NCBI RefSeq assembly: GCF_013179735.1
Contig: NZ_JABMEG010000001.1
Location: 1,116,001-1,180,000, forward strand
From: Permianibacter fluminis
Lineage (GTDB): Bacteria > Pseudomonadota > Gammaproteobacteria > Enterobacterales > Permianibacteraceae
Direction: 5' to 3'
DNA: 64,000 nt
In this document: positions 44,755-53,232 of the stretch, one piece after another
How positions within the stretch are numbered: position 1 is the stretch's first letter
How the letters are laid out: every line of letters begins with the position of its first letter
Position numbers and translations under genes: made by a program
The notes under the pieces: generated by a model
What the model saw: the letters and a program-made list of their open reading frames with translations, nothing else
What the model was told of the DNA's origin: nothing
The model's database searches: none

Positions 44755-44880
44755 TCCCCCTCCTTTTAAGGAGGGGCTAGGGGTGGTTGCGGAACATAAC
44801 CAACGAACTGCTCTCTTCCTGATCTCTGCTGCGTGCTGAGTTGAACCACCCCCAACCCCTCCTTCACAAGGAGGGGGGTG
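44755..44880. repeat. MITE-like element with ~35-bp inverted ends (family A, copy 4) between folB and folK
   Basis: Left arm 44755–44789 (CCCCCTCCTTTTAAGGAGGGG then CTAGGGGTGGTTG); right arm 44843–44880 (GAACCACCCCCAACCCCTCC then TTCACAAGGAGGGGGGTG). Each arm also contains its own small stem. The 50-base centre has no homology I can name. Confidence 0.75.
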
Positions 44881-44963
44881 CAAAATGCAAGTTGCGCATT
44901 GGAAGCTGCCGCGATTGCCATGCGGTAGCTCAGCAATCGGAATTCAATCAACGAGGTTCAGCT

Positions 44964-45509
44964 TTGCCAAGCGGTTATCTATTGGGTATCGGCAGCAATG
45001 TGGCGCCGGAGCAGAATGTGCCGGCGGTGCTCAAGGCCTTGCTGGCCATTTCGCCGCAGCTGTATCTGAGCCGGGTGGTGCGGACGGCGCCGGAAGGCAT
45101 GCAATCGGCCCATGATTTTCTCAATGTGGTAGTGCTGGTGACGAGCGACTTGTCGCCGGAGGCACTCAAACAGCAAACCAACCGCATCGAGGAAGCGCTC
45201 GGCCGTGATCGCAGCGCGCCGGACCGGAAAACCCGCGACCGCCCGGCCGATATCGATCTGCTGACCCGTATCCGCAATGCCCGCCGCACCCAACTGCCGA
45301 TGATCAAGGAGAACTATCTGCGGCCTCTGGCCGAGGAGTTGCTGGATTATTTGCAGAACCGGCCGCTGCGGGCGCCGAATGGCGTGGTGACGCCGATCCA
45401 TCTCGACGGTTTGTCGCTCGGTGAAATGCCGGCGACGGTGTCGCTCGACACCGCGACGGGCGTGATTGGTCTTGGCGAGCCAAGTGGTCGGTTGCGTGAA
45501 CAGTCGTAG
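44964..45509 (+). CDS. folK: 2-amino-4-hydroxy-6-hydroxymethyldihydropteridine pyrophosphokinase
   Basis: I place the start at TTG 44964 (181 residues), because GAGG lies 7 bases before and the HPPK fold begins there (GYLLGIGSNVAPEQNVPAVLKAL). The upstream in-frame sequence runs through the repeat element and is not protein-like. Other motifs are DFLNVVVLVTSDLSPEALKQQTNRIEEALGR (in parts) and DRPADIDLL, the Mg-ATP Asp pair. It phosphorylates hydroxymethyl-dihydropterin for folate synthesis. The C-terminal ~22 codons plus a repeat have been duplicated downstream (45678 onward). Confidence 0.85.
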   Translation: MPSGYLLGIGSNVAPEQNVPAVLKALLAISPQLYLSRVVRTAPEGMQSAHDFLNVVVLVTSDLSPEALKQQTNRIEEALGRDRSAPDRKTRDRPADIDLLTRIRNARRTQLPMIKENYLRPLAEELLDYLQNRPLRAPNGVVTPIHLDGLSLGEMPATVSLDTATGVIGLGEPSGRLREQS

Positions 45510-45588
45510 GGTGGGTCAAGCGTAGCGGACCCACCAGCGCCATTGAAAATGGCGGATCCGCTGCGCTTGATCCGCCCTACCTGCTGTT
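45485..45588. repeat. 104-bp direct repeat, copy 1 (includes the folK stop region; family B)
   Basis: Identical to 45678–45781 except for one base. It contains an inverted pair GTAGGGTGGGTCAAGCGTAG… / …CGCTTGATCCGCCCTAC and an internal GCGCCATT/AATGGCG stem. Confidence 0.88.
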
Positions 45589-45599
45589 TTTTTTCGAAG

Positions 45600-45699
45600 T
45601 ATGCGACGTCGCGGTGGAAGTGCCTCGGGGAGTGCGCTCGATGCCGCGACGAGAGTGATTGGCTTCGGCTAACCGATTGGTCGGTTGCGTGAACAGTCG
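45600..45699 (+). pseudogene. Duplicated, decayed 3' end of folK
   Basis: GTGCGCTCGATGCCGCGACG and GTGATTGGCTTCGGCTAACC mirror the end of folK (TCGCTCGACACCGCGACGGG, GTGATTGGTCTTGGCGAGCC), with substitutions that introduce a stop codon. The following 104 bp is the second copy of the direct repeat. This remnant is non-functional. Confidence 0.7.
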
Positions 45700-45781
45700 T
45701 AGGGTGGGTCAAGCGTAGCGGACCCACCAGCGCCATTGAAAATGGCGGATCCGCTACGCTTGATCCGCCCTACCTGCTGTT
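45678..45781. repeat. 104-bp direct repeat, copy 2
   Basis: See copy 1 at 45485–45588; offset 193 bp. Repeat and folK remnant together fill the 340-bp gap between folK and the folM-like gene. Confidence 0.88.
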
Positions 45782-45849
45782 GTTCATTTATTTCGACCGG
45801 CGCGACGTATCTGTTGCCAGGCTGACCGACACCAGCGCTTGCAACCGCA

Positions 45850-46563
45850 TCAACCCAACCGCCTGCCACCATCGACGGCGATCACCGCGCCGGTCTGGTA
45901 CGGGTTGGCGAGCAGTGCCGACACCGCCAGACAAATCGGTTCGGCGCCGCCTTCGACGCCGAGCAGGGTTTCGCTCAACACCTTCTCTTTCATTTCGGCG
46001 CTGTGCCAGTCCTTGAACAGGATAGGCCCCGGCTGGATCACGTTGACCTTGATTTTGGGTGCCAGCGATTGGGCGAAACTGAGCGCCAGATTTTGGCCAC
46101 CGGCCTTGCTGGCGCAATAGCTGTCGAAGCGCGGATTGGGTTTGTCGGCAAAAATATCGCTGATGTGAATGATGTCGGCGTGTGCTTTGCTGCAGGCGCG
46201 CAGGTGGCCGGTTAACGCGCGGGTCAAGGCAAACGGGCTGCGCATGTGCACCTGATAGAACTGATCGAATTGCGCCAGCGCATCGTCATTGGCGGTCATC
46301 GTGGCGGAAAACGCCGAGGCATTGTGGATGATGGCGCGCAGCGATCGGCATTGCGCTTTGACCAATTCGGCCAGCGCCTGCACGCTGGCTTGATCAGTAA
46401 AGTCGGCGCGAATCACGGTGATGCCGGCGCTGCGCAGGGCGTCGAGTTCCGGGTTGTCGTGATGATAATGGCCAATGACCGGATGGCCCTGGGCGCGCAA
46501 ATGCAACGCAAGTGCGTGGCCAACGCGACGGCCGGCACCGGTAACCAGAATGGCATCTTGCAT
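45850..46563 (-). CDS. folM: Pteridine reductase-like SDR (dihydromonapterin reductase, FolM type)
   Basis: The 237-residue short-chain dehydrogenase has ILVTGAGRRVGHALALHL, the TGxxxRxG nucleotide motif that distinguishes pteridine reductases from other SDRs, NASAF, the catalytic Tyr/Lys in YCASKAG, and PGPILF. E. coli FolM reduces dihydromonapterin and, weakly, dihydrofolate with NADPH. The position converging on folB–folK supports a pterin role. The symbol rests on motif and context rather than full alignment. Confidence 0.82.
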   Translation of the reverse strand: MQDAILVTGAGRRVGHALALHLRAQGHPVIGHYHHDNPELDALRSAGITVIRADFTDQASVQALAELVKAQCRSLRAIIHNASAFSATMTANDDALAQFDQFYQVHMRSPFALTRALTGHLRACSKAHADIIHISDIFADKPNPRFDSYCASKAGGQNLALSFAQSLAPKIKVNVIQPGPILFKDWHSAEMKEKVLSETLLGVEGGAEPICLAVSALLANPYQTGAVIAVDGGRRLG

Positions 46564-46687
46564 GGGAAGAATCCTTGTTCTTTACCAACCTGCGTGGTGA
46601 AAAAATTCGTTAGTGCCGGTGCCATTCACGCGGTAGCCGTGGCTGTGATCGCGTTGCGTTCCGGTGAAAACCTGGCAACCGTGGTGC

Positions 46688-46762
46688 GAAATTCATCGCG
46701 GCCAACGCCGCTGCTACATCGCAAATTTCATCGCGGCCAAGTCCGCTCCTGCAGGCAAAACC
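46688..46762. repeat. REP-like repeats, two units (family D)
   Basis: Two head-to-tail units of the AATTTCATCGCGGCCAA…CCGCT type (the first at about 46688, the second at about 46728) carry the short GCGGCC/CGCCGC stem of proteobacterial REP sequences. A third related unit (CACGGCTAAAGCCGCTCCCA) is at 51391–51421. Confidence 0.65.
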
Positions 46763-46795
46763 GTCGCGCTTCTACGTTCGCTAACCGGCTACTGA

Positions 46796-47785
46796 TCAAC
46801 TGAGCCAGTTGCCATTGGGTGTGCCAGCGGCAAACGCCGAGACGTTGGTCATGGTGGTCTCGGCGATATTTTGCAGCGCTTCCCGGGTGAAGAATCCCTG
46901 GTGTCCGGTGATGAAAACATTGGGGAAAGTCATCAGCCGCGCCAGCACATCATCGGTCAGAATGTCGCCTGAATGGTCAGCGAAAAACAGCCCGGCTTCT
47001 TCTTCGTAGACGTCCATGCCCAGCGCGCCGAGCTGGCCGGATTTGATGGCGACAATCACCGCTTTGCTGTCGATCAGCGCACCGCGGCCGGTGTTGATCA
47101 GCATCGCGCCCGGCTTCATTTGTGCCAGTGTCTGACTGTTGATCAGGTGCTGGGTGGCGGCGGTCAACGGGCAGTGCAGGCTGACGATATCGCTCTGCTG
47201 AAGCAACTCCGGCAGCGTCACATAGCGCACGCCGAGGGCCAGACAGTCGCGGTTCTGGATTGGATCGGTTGCCAGCACCGTGCAGCCAAATCCGCTCATG
47301 ATCCGGGCCAGTACCGAACCGATTTGACCGGTGCCGATGATGCCGACGGTCTTGCCATGCAGGTCAAAACCGAGCAGGCCATTGAGCGAAAAATTTTGTT
47401 CCCGAACGCGGGCAAAGGCGCGATGCAACTTGCGATTGAGCGTCAGGATAAGACCAACCGTGTGCTCGGCAACGGCATACGGCGAGTACGCCGGCACCCG
47501 TGCAACGGCCAGTTGCAATGCCTTCGCGGCATTCAGATCGACGTGGTTGAAACCGGCACTGCGCAAGGCCAACAAGCGGGTGCCGCCGGCTGCGAGTTGC
47601 TGCAAAACGGCAGCGGAACCGTCGTCATTGACGAACAGGCTGACCGCGGAAAATCCGTTGGCGAGTGCCGCCGTGCTGGCGTTCAACGCCAAGGTTTGAT
47701 GCTGGCAGCGATGGCCGCGTGCACTCGCCGCCGCATCCAGAAACGGTCGCTCGAAGGGCTGACTGCTGTAGATCAGAACGTCCAT
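46796..47785 (-). CDS. ldhA: D-lactate dehydrogenase (D-2-hydroxyacid dehydrogenase family)
   Basis: The 329-residue protein matches fermentative D-LDH. The catalytic Arg is in LLALRSAGFNHVD, NAD binding in VGIIGTGQIGSVLARI, the Glu in DVYEEEAGLFF, and the acid/base His in the diagnostic HQGFFT. It reduces pyruvate to D-lactate with NADH. An 18-bp direct repeat lies just upstream of its start. The gene stands alone. Confidence 0.94.
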   Translation of the reverse strand: MDVLIYSSQPFERPFLDAAASARGHRCQHQTLALNASTAALANGFSAVSLFVNDDGSAAVLQQLAAGGTRLLALRSAGFNHVDLNAAKALQLAVARVPAYSPYAVAEHTVGLILTLNRKLHRAFARVREQNFSLNGLLGFDLHGKTVGIIGTGQIGSVLARIMSGFGCTVLATDPIQNRDCLALGVRYVTLPELLQQSDIVSLHCPLTAATQHLINSQTLAQMKPGAMLINTGRGALIDSKAVIVAIKSGQLGALGMDVYEEEAGLFFADHSGDILTDDVLARLMTFPNVFITGHQGFFTREALQNIAETTMTNVSAFAAGTPNGNWLS

Positions 47786-47810
47786 GCGCGGCTCCTTTTC
47801 TCTTCCTTTA

Positions 47811-47875
47811 TATATATAGGAAGAGCGGAACCGGCGCCATGCCGATCAAATGCTACCTATATATAGGAAGAGCGG
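47811..47875. repeat. 18-bp direct repeat upstream of ldhA
   Basis: TATATATAGGAAGAGCGG occurs exactly at 47811–47828 and 47858–47875, 47 bp apart. The AT-rich part could be read as a -10 element on either strand. Possible regulator site or short duplication. Confidence 0.8.
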
Positions 47876-47926
47876 CGCGTGCAGACAGGACGAACAGTAC
47901 GTGATGTGGGCGTTGTCCGGCTCGGA

Positions 47927-48685
47927 TCAATCGAGCTGCTTCAGGTACTCGGTGCCACCCAAACCGCGCATCTGATCCAGTATCCAGCTTTGCCGGCGAT
48001 AGACATACGCCGACGGTTTGTCGACTTTGAACCGATGCGGATTGGGCAGCACCGCTGCCAGCAACGCGGCCTGTGACCAGCTGAGCTGGGCCGCGCTGCG
48101 ACCAAAATAAACCCGGCTCGCCGCTTCGACGCCGTACAGACCTTTGCCGTACTCGACGATGTTCAGGTGCACTTCGAGAATGCGCTCCTTCGACCACAGC
48201 GCTTCGATCAACAGCGTGAACCACACTTCGAGACCTTTGCGGACGTAGCTGCGACCGGACCAGAGAAACAGGTTCTTGGCGACTTGCTGGCTGATGGTGC
48301 TGGCGCCGCGCAGCCGTTTGCCACGTTGGTGCGCGGTCCAGGCTTTTTCCATCTGCTCGATATCGAAACCGTAATGCTCGGGGAATTTCTGATCTTCGCC
48401 GGCCATCAGCGCCAGCGGTGCCGCTTTGGCAATGCGTTCATACGGCACCCATTTCTTGCGCGCGACATAGTTCTTGTCGCCGCTCCACCAGGCCGCAATC
48501 TGCCGCTCCATCATCACGCCGGAATACGGCACCGGCGCAAACCGGAACACCAGCACCAACAAGATCGAGAGCGAAATGAAACCGAGCGTGAACCAATAGC
48601 AGGTGCGCCAGAGCCGGCGCAGCAATGACGGGCGCGGTTTGCTGGTGCGATTAGCGGGCGTGATGCGGGTGGCTTGTTCAGTCAT
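47927..48685 (-). CDS. mtgA: Monofunctional peptidoglycan transglycosylase
   Basis: The 252-residue GT51 enzyme has one N-terminal membrane helix (YWFTLGFISLSILLVLVF). The active-site motifs are LMAGEDQKFPEHYGFD (catalytic Glu), RGASTISQQVAKNLFLW, and KERILEVHLNIVEYGKGLYGVE. It polymerises lipid II into glycan strands in the periplasm. It is divergent from the MidA-like gene across 164 bp. UppP, which recycles the lipid carrier, lies 2 kb away. Confidence 0.95.
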   Translation of the reverse strand: MTEQATRITPANRTSKPRPSLLRRLWRTCYWFTLGFISLSILLVLVFRFAPVPYSGVMMERQIAAWWSGDKNYVARKKWVPYERIAKAAPLALMAGEDQKFPEHYGFDIEQMEKAWTAHQRGKRLRGASTISQQVAKNLFLWSGRSYVRKGLEVWFTLLIEALWSKERILEVHLNIVEYGKGLYGVEAASRVYFGRSAAQLSWSQAALLAAVLPNPHRFKVDKPSAYVYRRQSWILDQMRGLGGTEYLKQLD

Positions 48686-48849
48686 GGCGCGCCATTCTCT
48701 TTGTTCGCCGGTGTGCCAGCAAGCGGGATATTGCGGCCGACTGCGCGCCGGGCCGTGCGCCCCGGCCGCGTGTCAGATACTGGCAGTTAAGCGTGCAGGG
48801 ATCGGCGCAGAACCGTAAAATGCCGCGTCCTCTTCACCGCCGGTTTTCC

Positions 48850-50064
48850 ATGAGCCATCGCGAGCGCCTGCAAACTCAACTGCACCGATTGAACCCGCGG
48901 TTACCGCTGCCATCCGATGAGGCGATCAGCCACAGCGAGCGGCTGCACCAGCATTTGTCCGCGCAGCTGGCCAACCAGCCGATGCCCTTTTCGGCGTTCA
49001 TGGCCGATGCGCTGTATGCGCCGGGTCTGGGTTATTACAGCGCCGGCGCGACCAAGCTGGGTGCCAGCGGCGACTTTGTCACCGCGCCGGAAATCTCGCC
49101 GCTGTTTGCCCGCTGCCTGGCCCGGCAATGTGCCGAAGTGCTGCAGGCGATCGGCGGCGGTGAGCTGCTCGAATTTGGCGCCGGTCGCGGCATCATGGCC
49201 CGGGATCTGCTGCTCGAATTGCAGGCGCTCGATGCCCTGCCGAGCCGCTATCTGATCATCGAAGTGTCGGCCGATTTGCGCCAACGCCAGCAGGAAACCT
49301 TGCAGCAATTGCCGGCCGATATCGCTGGCCGCGTGGTCTGGCTCGAACACCTGCCGGCGACATTCAGCGGCGTCATCCTGGCCAACGAAGTGCTCGACGC
49401 GATGCCGGCCACGGTCTGGTGCCGGCGTGACGGCGAGTTGCTGGAGTGCGCCGTTACCCGCACCGAGCAAGGCGAATTTGCCTGGACTGAACTGCCGGCC
49501 GATAAAAGCTTGCAGCGCTGGTTTGCCAGTTTGCCAGCCGCTCTCGTTGAACAATGGCCGGCGCTTTACCGCTCGGAAATGCATCCCTTGCAGGCCGGTT
49601 GGTTGCACAGCCTTGGCCGCATTTTGCAGCGCGGTGCCGTGCTGCTGATCGATTACGGTTTTCCCCGCCACGAGTTCTATCACCCGGATCGCAGTGCCGG
49701 CACCTTGATGTGCCATTACCGCCATCACGCCCATCCGGACCCCTTGGTGCTGGTCGGTTTGCAGGATCTGACCGCGCATGTCGACTTCACCGCAGTGGCC
49801 GAACAAGCGTTGGCCGCCGGGCTGGACGTGCTCGGTTATTGCCATCAGGCGGGCTTTCTGCAGTCGCTCGGCGTGCTTGATATGGCCATGCAAATTCGGG
49901 ATGAAACCGAGCAGATCGTTGCCGCCCAGGCGCTGAAAAAATTGCTGATGCCGCACGAGATGGGTGAGCTGTTCAAGGTCATCGCACTCGGCAAAGGGCT
50001 CGATGATTGCCTGACGCAGCCGCTGACCGGCTTCGCGTTATATGACATGCGGGAGCGCCTTTGA
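48850..50064 (+). CDS. SAM-dependent methyltransferase of the MidA/NDUFAF7 (DUF185) family
   Basis: From ATG 48850 the protein has 404 residues; an in-frame ATG at 48820 is possible. Family features are FMADALYAPGLGYYSAGATKLGASGDFVTAPEISPLF in parts, LLEFGAGRGIMARDLLLEL (SAM loop), VILANEVLDAMP, and LLIDYGFPRHEFYHPDRSAGTL. In mitochondria the relative methylates a complex I subunit arginine; the bacterial role is open. Its stop overlaps the start of the 84-residue gene (TGATG). Confidence 0.88.
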   Translation: MSHRERLQTQLHRLNPRLPLPSDEAISHSERLHQHLSAQLANQPMPFSAFMADALYAPGLGYYSAGATKLGASGDFVTAPEISPLFARCLARQCAEVLQAIGGGELLEFGAGRGIMARDLLLELQALDALPSRYLIIEVSADLRQRQQETLQQLPADIAGRVVWLEHLPATFSGVILANEVLDAMPATVWCRRDGELLECAVTRTEQGEFAWTELPADKSLQRWFASLPAALVEQWPALYRSEMHPLQAGWLHSLGRILQRGAVLLIDYGFPRHEFYHPDRSAGTLMCHYRHHAHPDPLVLVGLQDLTAHVDFTAVAEQALAAGLDVLGYCHQAGFLQSLGVLDMAMQIRDETEQIVAAQALKKLLMPHEMGELFKVIALGKGLDDCLTQPLTGFALYDMRERL

Positions 50065-50318
50065 TGGCCGAGCGTTTGCTGATTCTGTTACTGCTGATCC
50101 TGCCGTCCATTGCCGAGGCCAATGCCCGCCAGGTGAACTGGGTGCCGTGGCTGATTGGTGTCACCGTCACCAGTTCCGTGCTGGGCTGGATCTGGGCCAA
50201 GCGGACCAAGATGCTCGACAACATCCACCTGCGTATCGTCGGTTTCAGCGTCTATTTCTGGCTGCTGGCGTTCGCCCAGATGGGTGTGTTGATGCTGCTG
50301 TACTGGCTGACCAAGTAG
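50064..50318 (+). CDS. Small membrane protein of unknown function
   Basis: From ATG 50064 (84 residues), coupled to the methyltransferase by a 1-base overlap. It has an N-terminal hydrophobic segment resembling a signal or first helix (LLILLLLILPSIAEA), then two further helices (WLIGVTVTSSVLGWIWA and VYFWLLAFAQMGVLMLLYWL). No family recognised. Strict coupling suggests that it belongs to the same transcript. Confidence 0.65.
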   Translation: MAERLLILLLLILPSIAEANARQVNWVPWLIGVTVTSSVLGWIWAKRTKMLDNIHLRIVGFSVYFWLLAFAQMGVLMLLYWLTK

Positions 50319-50459
50319 CGCATTTGGTCGCGTCGGTCGGTGCTGGCGTAGTCACGCGCTTGCGTCCGGCAGCGGGTTCCGAACGGCGACGGCCGGTGGC
50401 CGGTTTTTCCGACAAGACAATTCAATCTGACGGTTTCATCCAACAAGGATATTGAGCAA

Positions 50460-51284
50460 ATGGAATGGTGGTTGTGGGTGCAGGCCCTGATTCAGGGCAT
50501 CGTTGAAGGGCTGACCGAGTTCCTGCCGGTTTCCAGTACCGGTCATCTCATCGTCTCGGGCGCGTTGATTGGTTTTAATGGCGAGAAGGCCAAGGTCTTT
50601 AACATCGTCATTCAGTCGGGGGCGATCCTGGCGGTCTGTTTCGAATACCGCGCCCGCATCGGTTCGGTTCTCACCGGCGTCTGGAGCGAGCCGCCGGCGC
50701 AGCGGTTCACCGTCAATCTGCTGCTCGCGTTTCTGCCCGCTGCCGTGTTGGGCTTGCTGTTCGCCAGCGGCATCAAGGCGTATCTGTTCAACCCGATCCC
50801 GGTGGCGGCGGCGTTCATTGTCGGTGGTTTTCTGATCCTCTGGGCCGAGAAGCGGACCCATGTGGTCACGGTGCCGACCGTTGATGACATGAAGCCGATG
50901 GACGCACTGAAGGTTGGCTTTGCCCAATGTCTGGCGTTGATCCCCGGTACTTCGCGTTCCGGTGCGACCATCATCGGTGCCTTGCTGTTTGGCTATTCCC
51001 GCAAGGCCGCCACCGAGTTTTCGTTCTTTCTGGCCATGCCGACCATTTTCGCCGCGACCGTTTATGACGGCTGGAAGCATCGCGAGCTGTTCAGCGGCGA
51101 CGATATTCCCATGCTGGCAATTGGCTTTGTCGCGGCCTTCCTGAGCGCCATTGTCGCGGTGCGGGCGCTGCTGAAGTTTGTCTCCAGCCACACCTTCGTT
51201 GGCTTTGCCTGGTACCGGATCGGTTTCGGTTTGCTGATTCTGGCAACTGCCGGGCTTGGCTGGATCGATTGGTCCGCCGCCTGA
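50460..51284 (+). CDS. uppP: Undecaprenyl-diphosphatase
   Basis: The 274-residue protein has eight helices and both BacA/UppP motifs: [19 protein letters not shown] (catalytic Glu/His loop) and [17 protein letters not shown]. It dephosphorylates undecaprenyl pyrophosphate, regenerating the carrier for cell wall synthesis, and confers bacitracin tolerance. It is followed by an intrinsic terminator. Confidence 0.96.
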   Translation: MEWWLWVQALIQGIVEGLTEFLPVSSTGHLIVSGALIGFNGEKAKVFNIVIQSGAILAVCFEYRARIGSVLTGVWSEPPAQRFTVNLLLAFLPAAVLGLLFASGIKAYLFNPIPVAAAFIVGGFLILWAEKRTHVVTVPTVDDMKPMDALKVGFAQCLALIPGTSRSGATIIGALLFGYSRKAATEFSFFLAMPTIFAATVYDGWKHRELFSGDDIPMLAIGFVAAFLSAIVAVRALLKFVSSHTFVGFAWYRIGFGLLILATAGLGWIDWSAA

Positions 51285-51313
51285 ACGGCAGTCAGTAGCG
51301 CTCAGCGCAGCCA

Positions 51314-51349
51314 AAAAAGAAACGGGGCCGGTTGGCCCCGTTTCTTTTG
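51314..51349 (+). terminator. Intrinsic terminator after uppP
   Basis: AAAGAAACGGGGCC pairs with GGCCCCGTTTCTTT around GGTT; a T-rich side follows. It may also act for dps from the other strand. Confidence 0.88.
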
Positions 51350-51390
51350 CTCGGTAACAGAAGGGGTCGGTATTGCTTGCTGCGGCGTCT

Positions 51391-51421
51391 TCTCTCAATC
51401 ACGGCTAAAGCCGCTCCCACA
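51391..51421. repeat. REP-like repeat (family D)
   Basis: TCACGGCTAAAGCCGCTCCC contains the CGGCTAAAGCCG stem followed by the CTCCCAC tail typical of REP units. Lies between uppP terminator and dps. Confidence 0.65.
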
Positions 51422-51427
51422 AACCCG

Positions 51428-51895
51428 TCATTCGAGCAGAACACGCAGCATCCAGGCGTTCTTCTCATGCAGTTGCATGCGCTGCGTCAAAACATCGGCG
51501 GTAGGCTCATCGCTGGCGGCTTCGACCAGCGGGAACAGTTCGCGGGCGGTGCGCACGACTTGTTCCTGACCCAGCACCAGCCGGCGGATCATTTCCTTGG
51601 CGTCCGGTTTGTCGGTGTCTTCCGGGATTTTGGTCAGCGCGGCGAATTCGCGGTAGGTGCCCGGTGCCGGGAAACCGAGCGCGCGAATCCGCTCGGCAAT
51701 GGCGTCAACCGCCAGCGCCAGCTCGGTGTATTGCGTCTCGAACATCAGGTGCAGGGTGTTGAACATCGGCCCGGTGACATTCCAGTGGTAGCTGTGCGTC
51801 TTCAGGTACAGCGAGTAGCTGTCAGCCAGCAAACGCGACAGACCAAGGGCAATGGCTTCGCGTTGCGAGGCGTTGATACCGATGTTGATCTCCAT
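51428..51895 (-). CDS. dps: Dps-family ferritin-like DNA-protecting protein
   Basis: The start is ATG 51895 with AAGGAG upstream; it gives 155 residues. The ferroxidase motif is seen in [19 protein letters not shown] and [27 protein letters not shown] (in parts), a four-helix bundle with inter-subunit iron ligands. It forms a 12-mer that oxidises iron with peroxide and binds DNA in stationary phase. Alternatively it is a Dps-like miniferritin without DNA binding; the N-terminus is short and carries no Lys-rich tail. Confidence 0.9.
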   Translation of the reverse strand: MEINIGINASQREAIALGLSRLLADSYSLYLKTHSYHWNVTGPMFNTLHLMFETQYTELALAVDAIAERIRALGFPAPGTYREFAALTKIPEDTDKPDAKEMIRRLVLGQEQVVRTARELFPLVEAASDEPTADVLTQRMQLHEKNAWMLRVLLE

Positions 51896-52457
51896 GAAAG
51901 CACTCCTTGTGATGACAAGCGACGGGGTACGGCTGCGGTCATTATGGTCTTGATTCCCGGACCGGTGAAAGTTCGCCGCCGCTATCGCAGCCATACAGCC
52001 GGTGAATGGTTGTGCCGTTTGTCGGCAGTGGATCGTGACTACCGAACTGACAAATTTGGGCAGTTGGTGGTCCGATCATCGGCGCCAGATTCCGTTTGCG
52101 CGACCTCATGAACGCATCGCGAGGTGGATTTGGATCCCGATTTGGATCCGTCAGCGGTTTGGCTTCAGTCCGATCCAAAACTGCCGGCTTGCGATCCAAA
52201 CGGGGTCTGCAAACCGATCCAAAACCGGTTTTATGGTGGCCACGCGCGGCGATCAGATCCCGCTTTTTGCTGTGCATCGACGATCGATTTGCGGTGACGC
52301 CGTGTGTTGACCACGTTTTTGATCCAAAAATGGGCTGCAAAGGACAAAAAAATTGCGTTTTTGCACAAAAAACGTTGCCTAAAATTTCACCATACAAAAA
52401 AACTTGTATATACTCAGCGCCGTAGCGTTCACCGCTACCTGACTGGAGAAATCAAAA
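51896..52457. promoter_or_regulatory. Long control region with six GATCCAAA sites and A-tracts
   Basis: GATCCAAA or its complement TTTGGATC occurs at 52129, 52141, 52172, 52193, 52216 and 52321; spacings of 12, 31, 21 and 23 bases are near multiples of a helical turn. From 52320 the DNA becomes A-tract-rich. A probable sigma-70 promoter for the H1-like gene has TATACT at 52409–52414 and a weak TTCACC at 52386–52391. No gene is seen between dps and 52458. Confidence 0.55.
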
Positions 52458-52841
52458 ATGGCAAAAGCTACCAAAGCAAAGGCAAAGAAACCGGCTAAAG
52501 CCGCCAAGGCTAAAGCCCCGCGTAAAGCGAAAGTCGTAAAGGCGAAAGCCGTCAAAGCCAAGGCCCCGCGTAAAGCGAAGGCTGTGAAGGCCAAAAAGAA
52601 AGCCGCCCCGAAGGTGAGCAAAGAAGAACGTGCAGCAAAGCGTGAAGCCGCTGCCCGTGCTCGTCGTCTGGCTGCTGCCAAGAAGAAAGTCGCCAAGCTG
52701 AAAGAGCGTCAAGCCAAGCAAATGGCTCGCTTCAAGGCCAAGCTCGAGAAGGCATTTGCCAAGTTCGAGACCAAGGCCATGGCTGCTGTTGACAAGCCGA
52801 AAAAGCGTCGTCGTCGTAAGAAAGCTGTCAAAGCTGCCTAA
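52458..52841 (+). CDS. Histone H1-like, Lys/Ala-rich DNA-binding protein
   Basis: The 127-residue protein is built almost entirely of Lys, Ala, Arg and Pro. The N-terminal half repeats KAKAPRKAKAVKAK, the middle is a charged helix (SKEERAAKREAAARARRLAAAKKKVAKL), and the end is KKRRRRKKAVKAA. This resembles AlgP/AlgR3 and H1-like proteins of gammaproteobacteria and chlamydiae, which compact DNA or bind RNA. GGAG precedes the ATG. The strong promoter-like region suggests high expression. Confidence 0.85.
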   Translation: MAKATKAKAKKPAKAAKAKAPRKAKVVKAKAVKAKAPRKAKAVKAKKKAAPKVSKEERAAKREAAARARRLAAAKKKVAKLKERQAKQMARFKAKLEKAFAKFETKAMAAVDKPKKRRRRKKAVKAA

Positions 52842-53232
52842 GACGCCTGGCGTTTCGGCGAGCCGCATTGAGGTCTCCTCTGCGGCTCGCCACCTTCCGT
52901 AGTTAAGTGTTCAGACAGTCGTTAAGTATTCAGAACCCGCTTCACCCGCTTGCCGTAATGCCATTGCCGTAATGCCATTGCTGTAGCCGTGCTCATGCTG
53001 AACAGCGCCCGCTGATGCCTTTGAGCTCATACGCCAACAGCCGCTGACAGCCTTGCTGCAGCAACCGTGGCATTGCAAACCTCTCGCTGCGCCTGCCGTA
53101 GCCGCTCCCTGTTTCACTCCCGATTTTGCTGCTGACGCTGGTTCCACTGGCTGCTCGTCACTATCCGCTGCTCCGGATTTGGTCGATCAGTGAGTGCTGC
53201 GGTGACGGCTGTTGCGCTCGACGCCGCAGCGC
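52842..53232. terminator. Hairpin after the H1-like gene and repeat-bearing intergenic region
   Basis: GGCGAGCCGCA/TGCGGCTCGCC (52857–52891) forms an 11-bp stem right after the stop, a probable terminator although no T-run follows. Further on, TGCCGTAATGCCAT is repeated twice in tandem (52951–52978). The rest of the 390 bp shows no gene. Confidence 0.6.
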
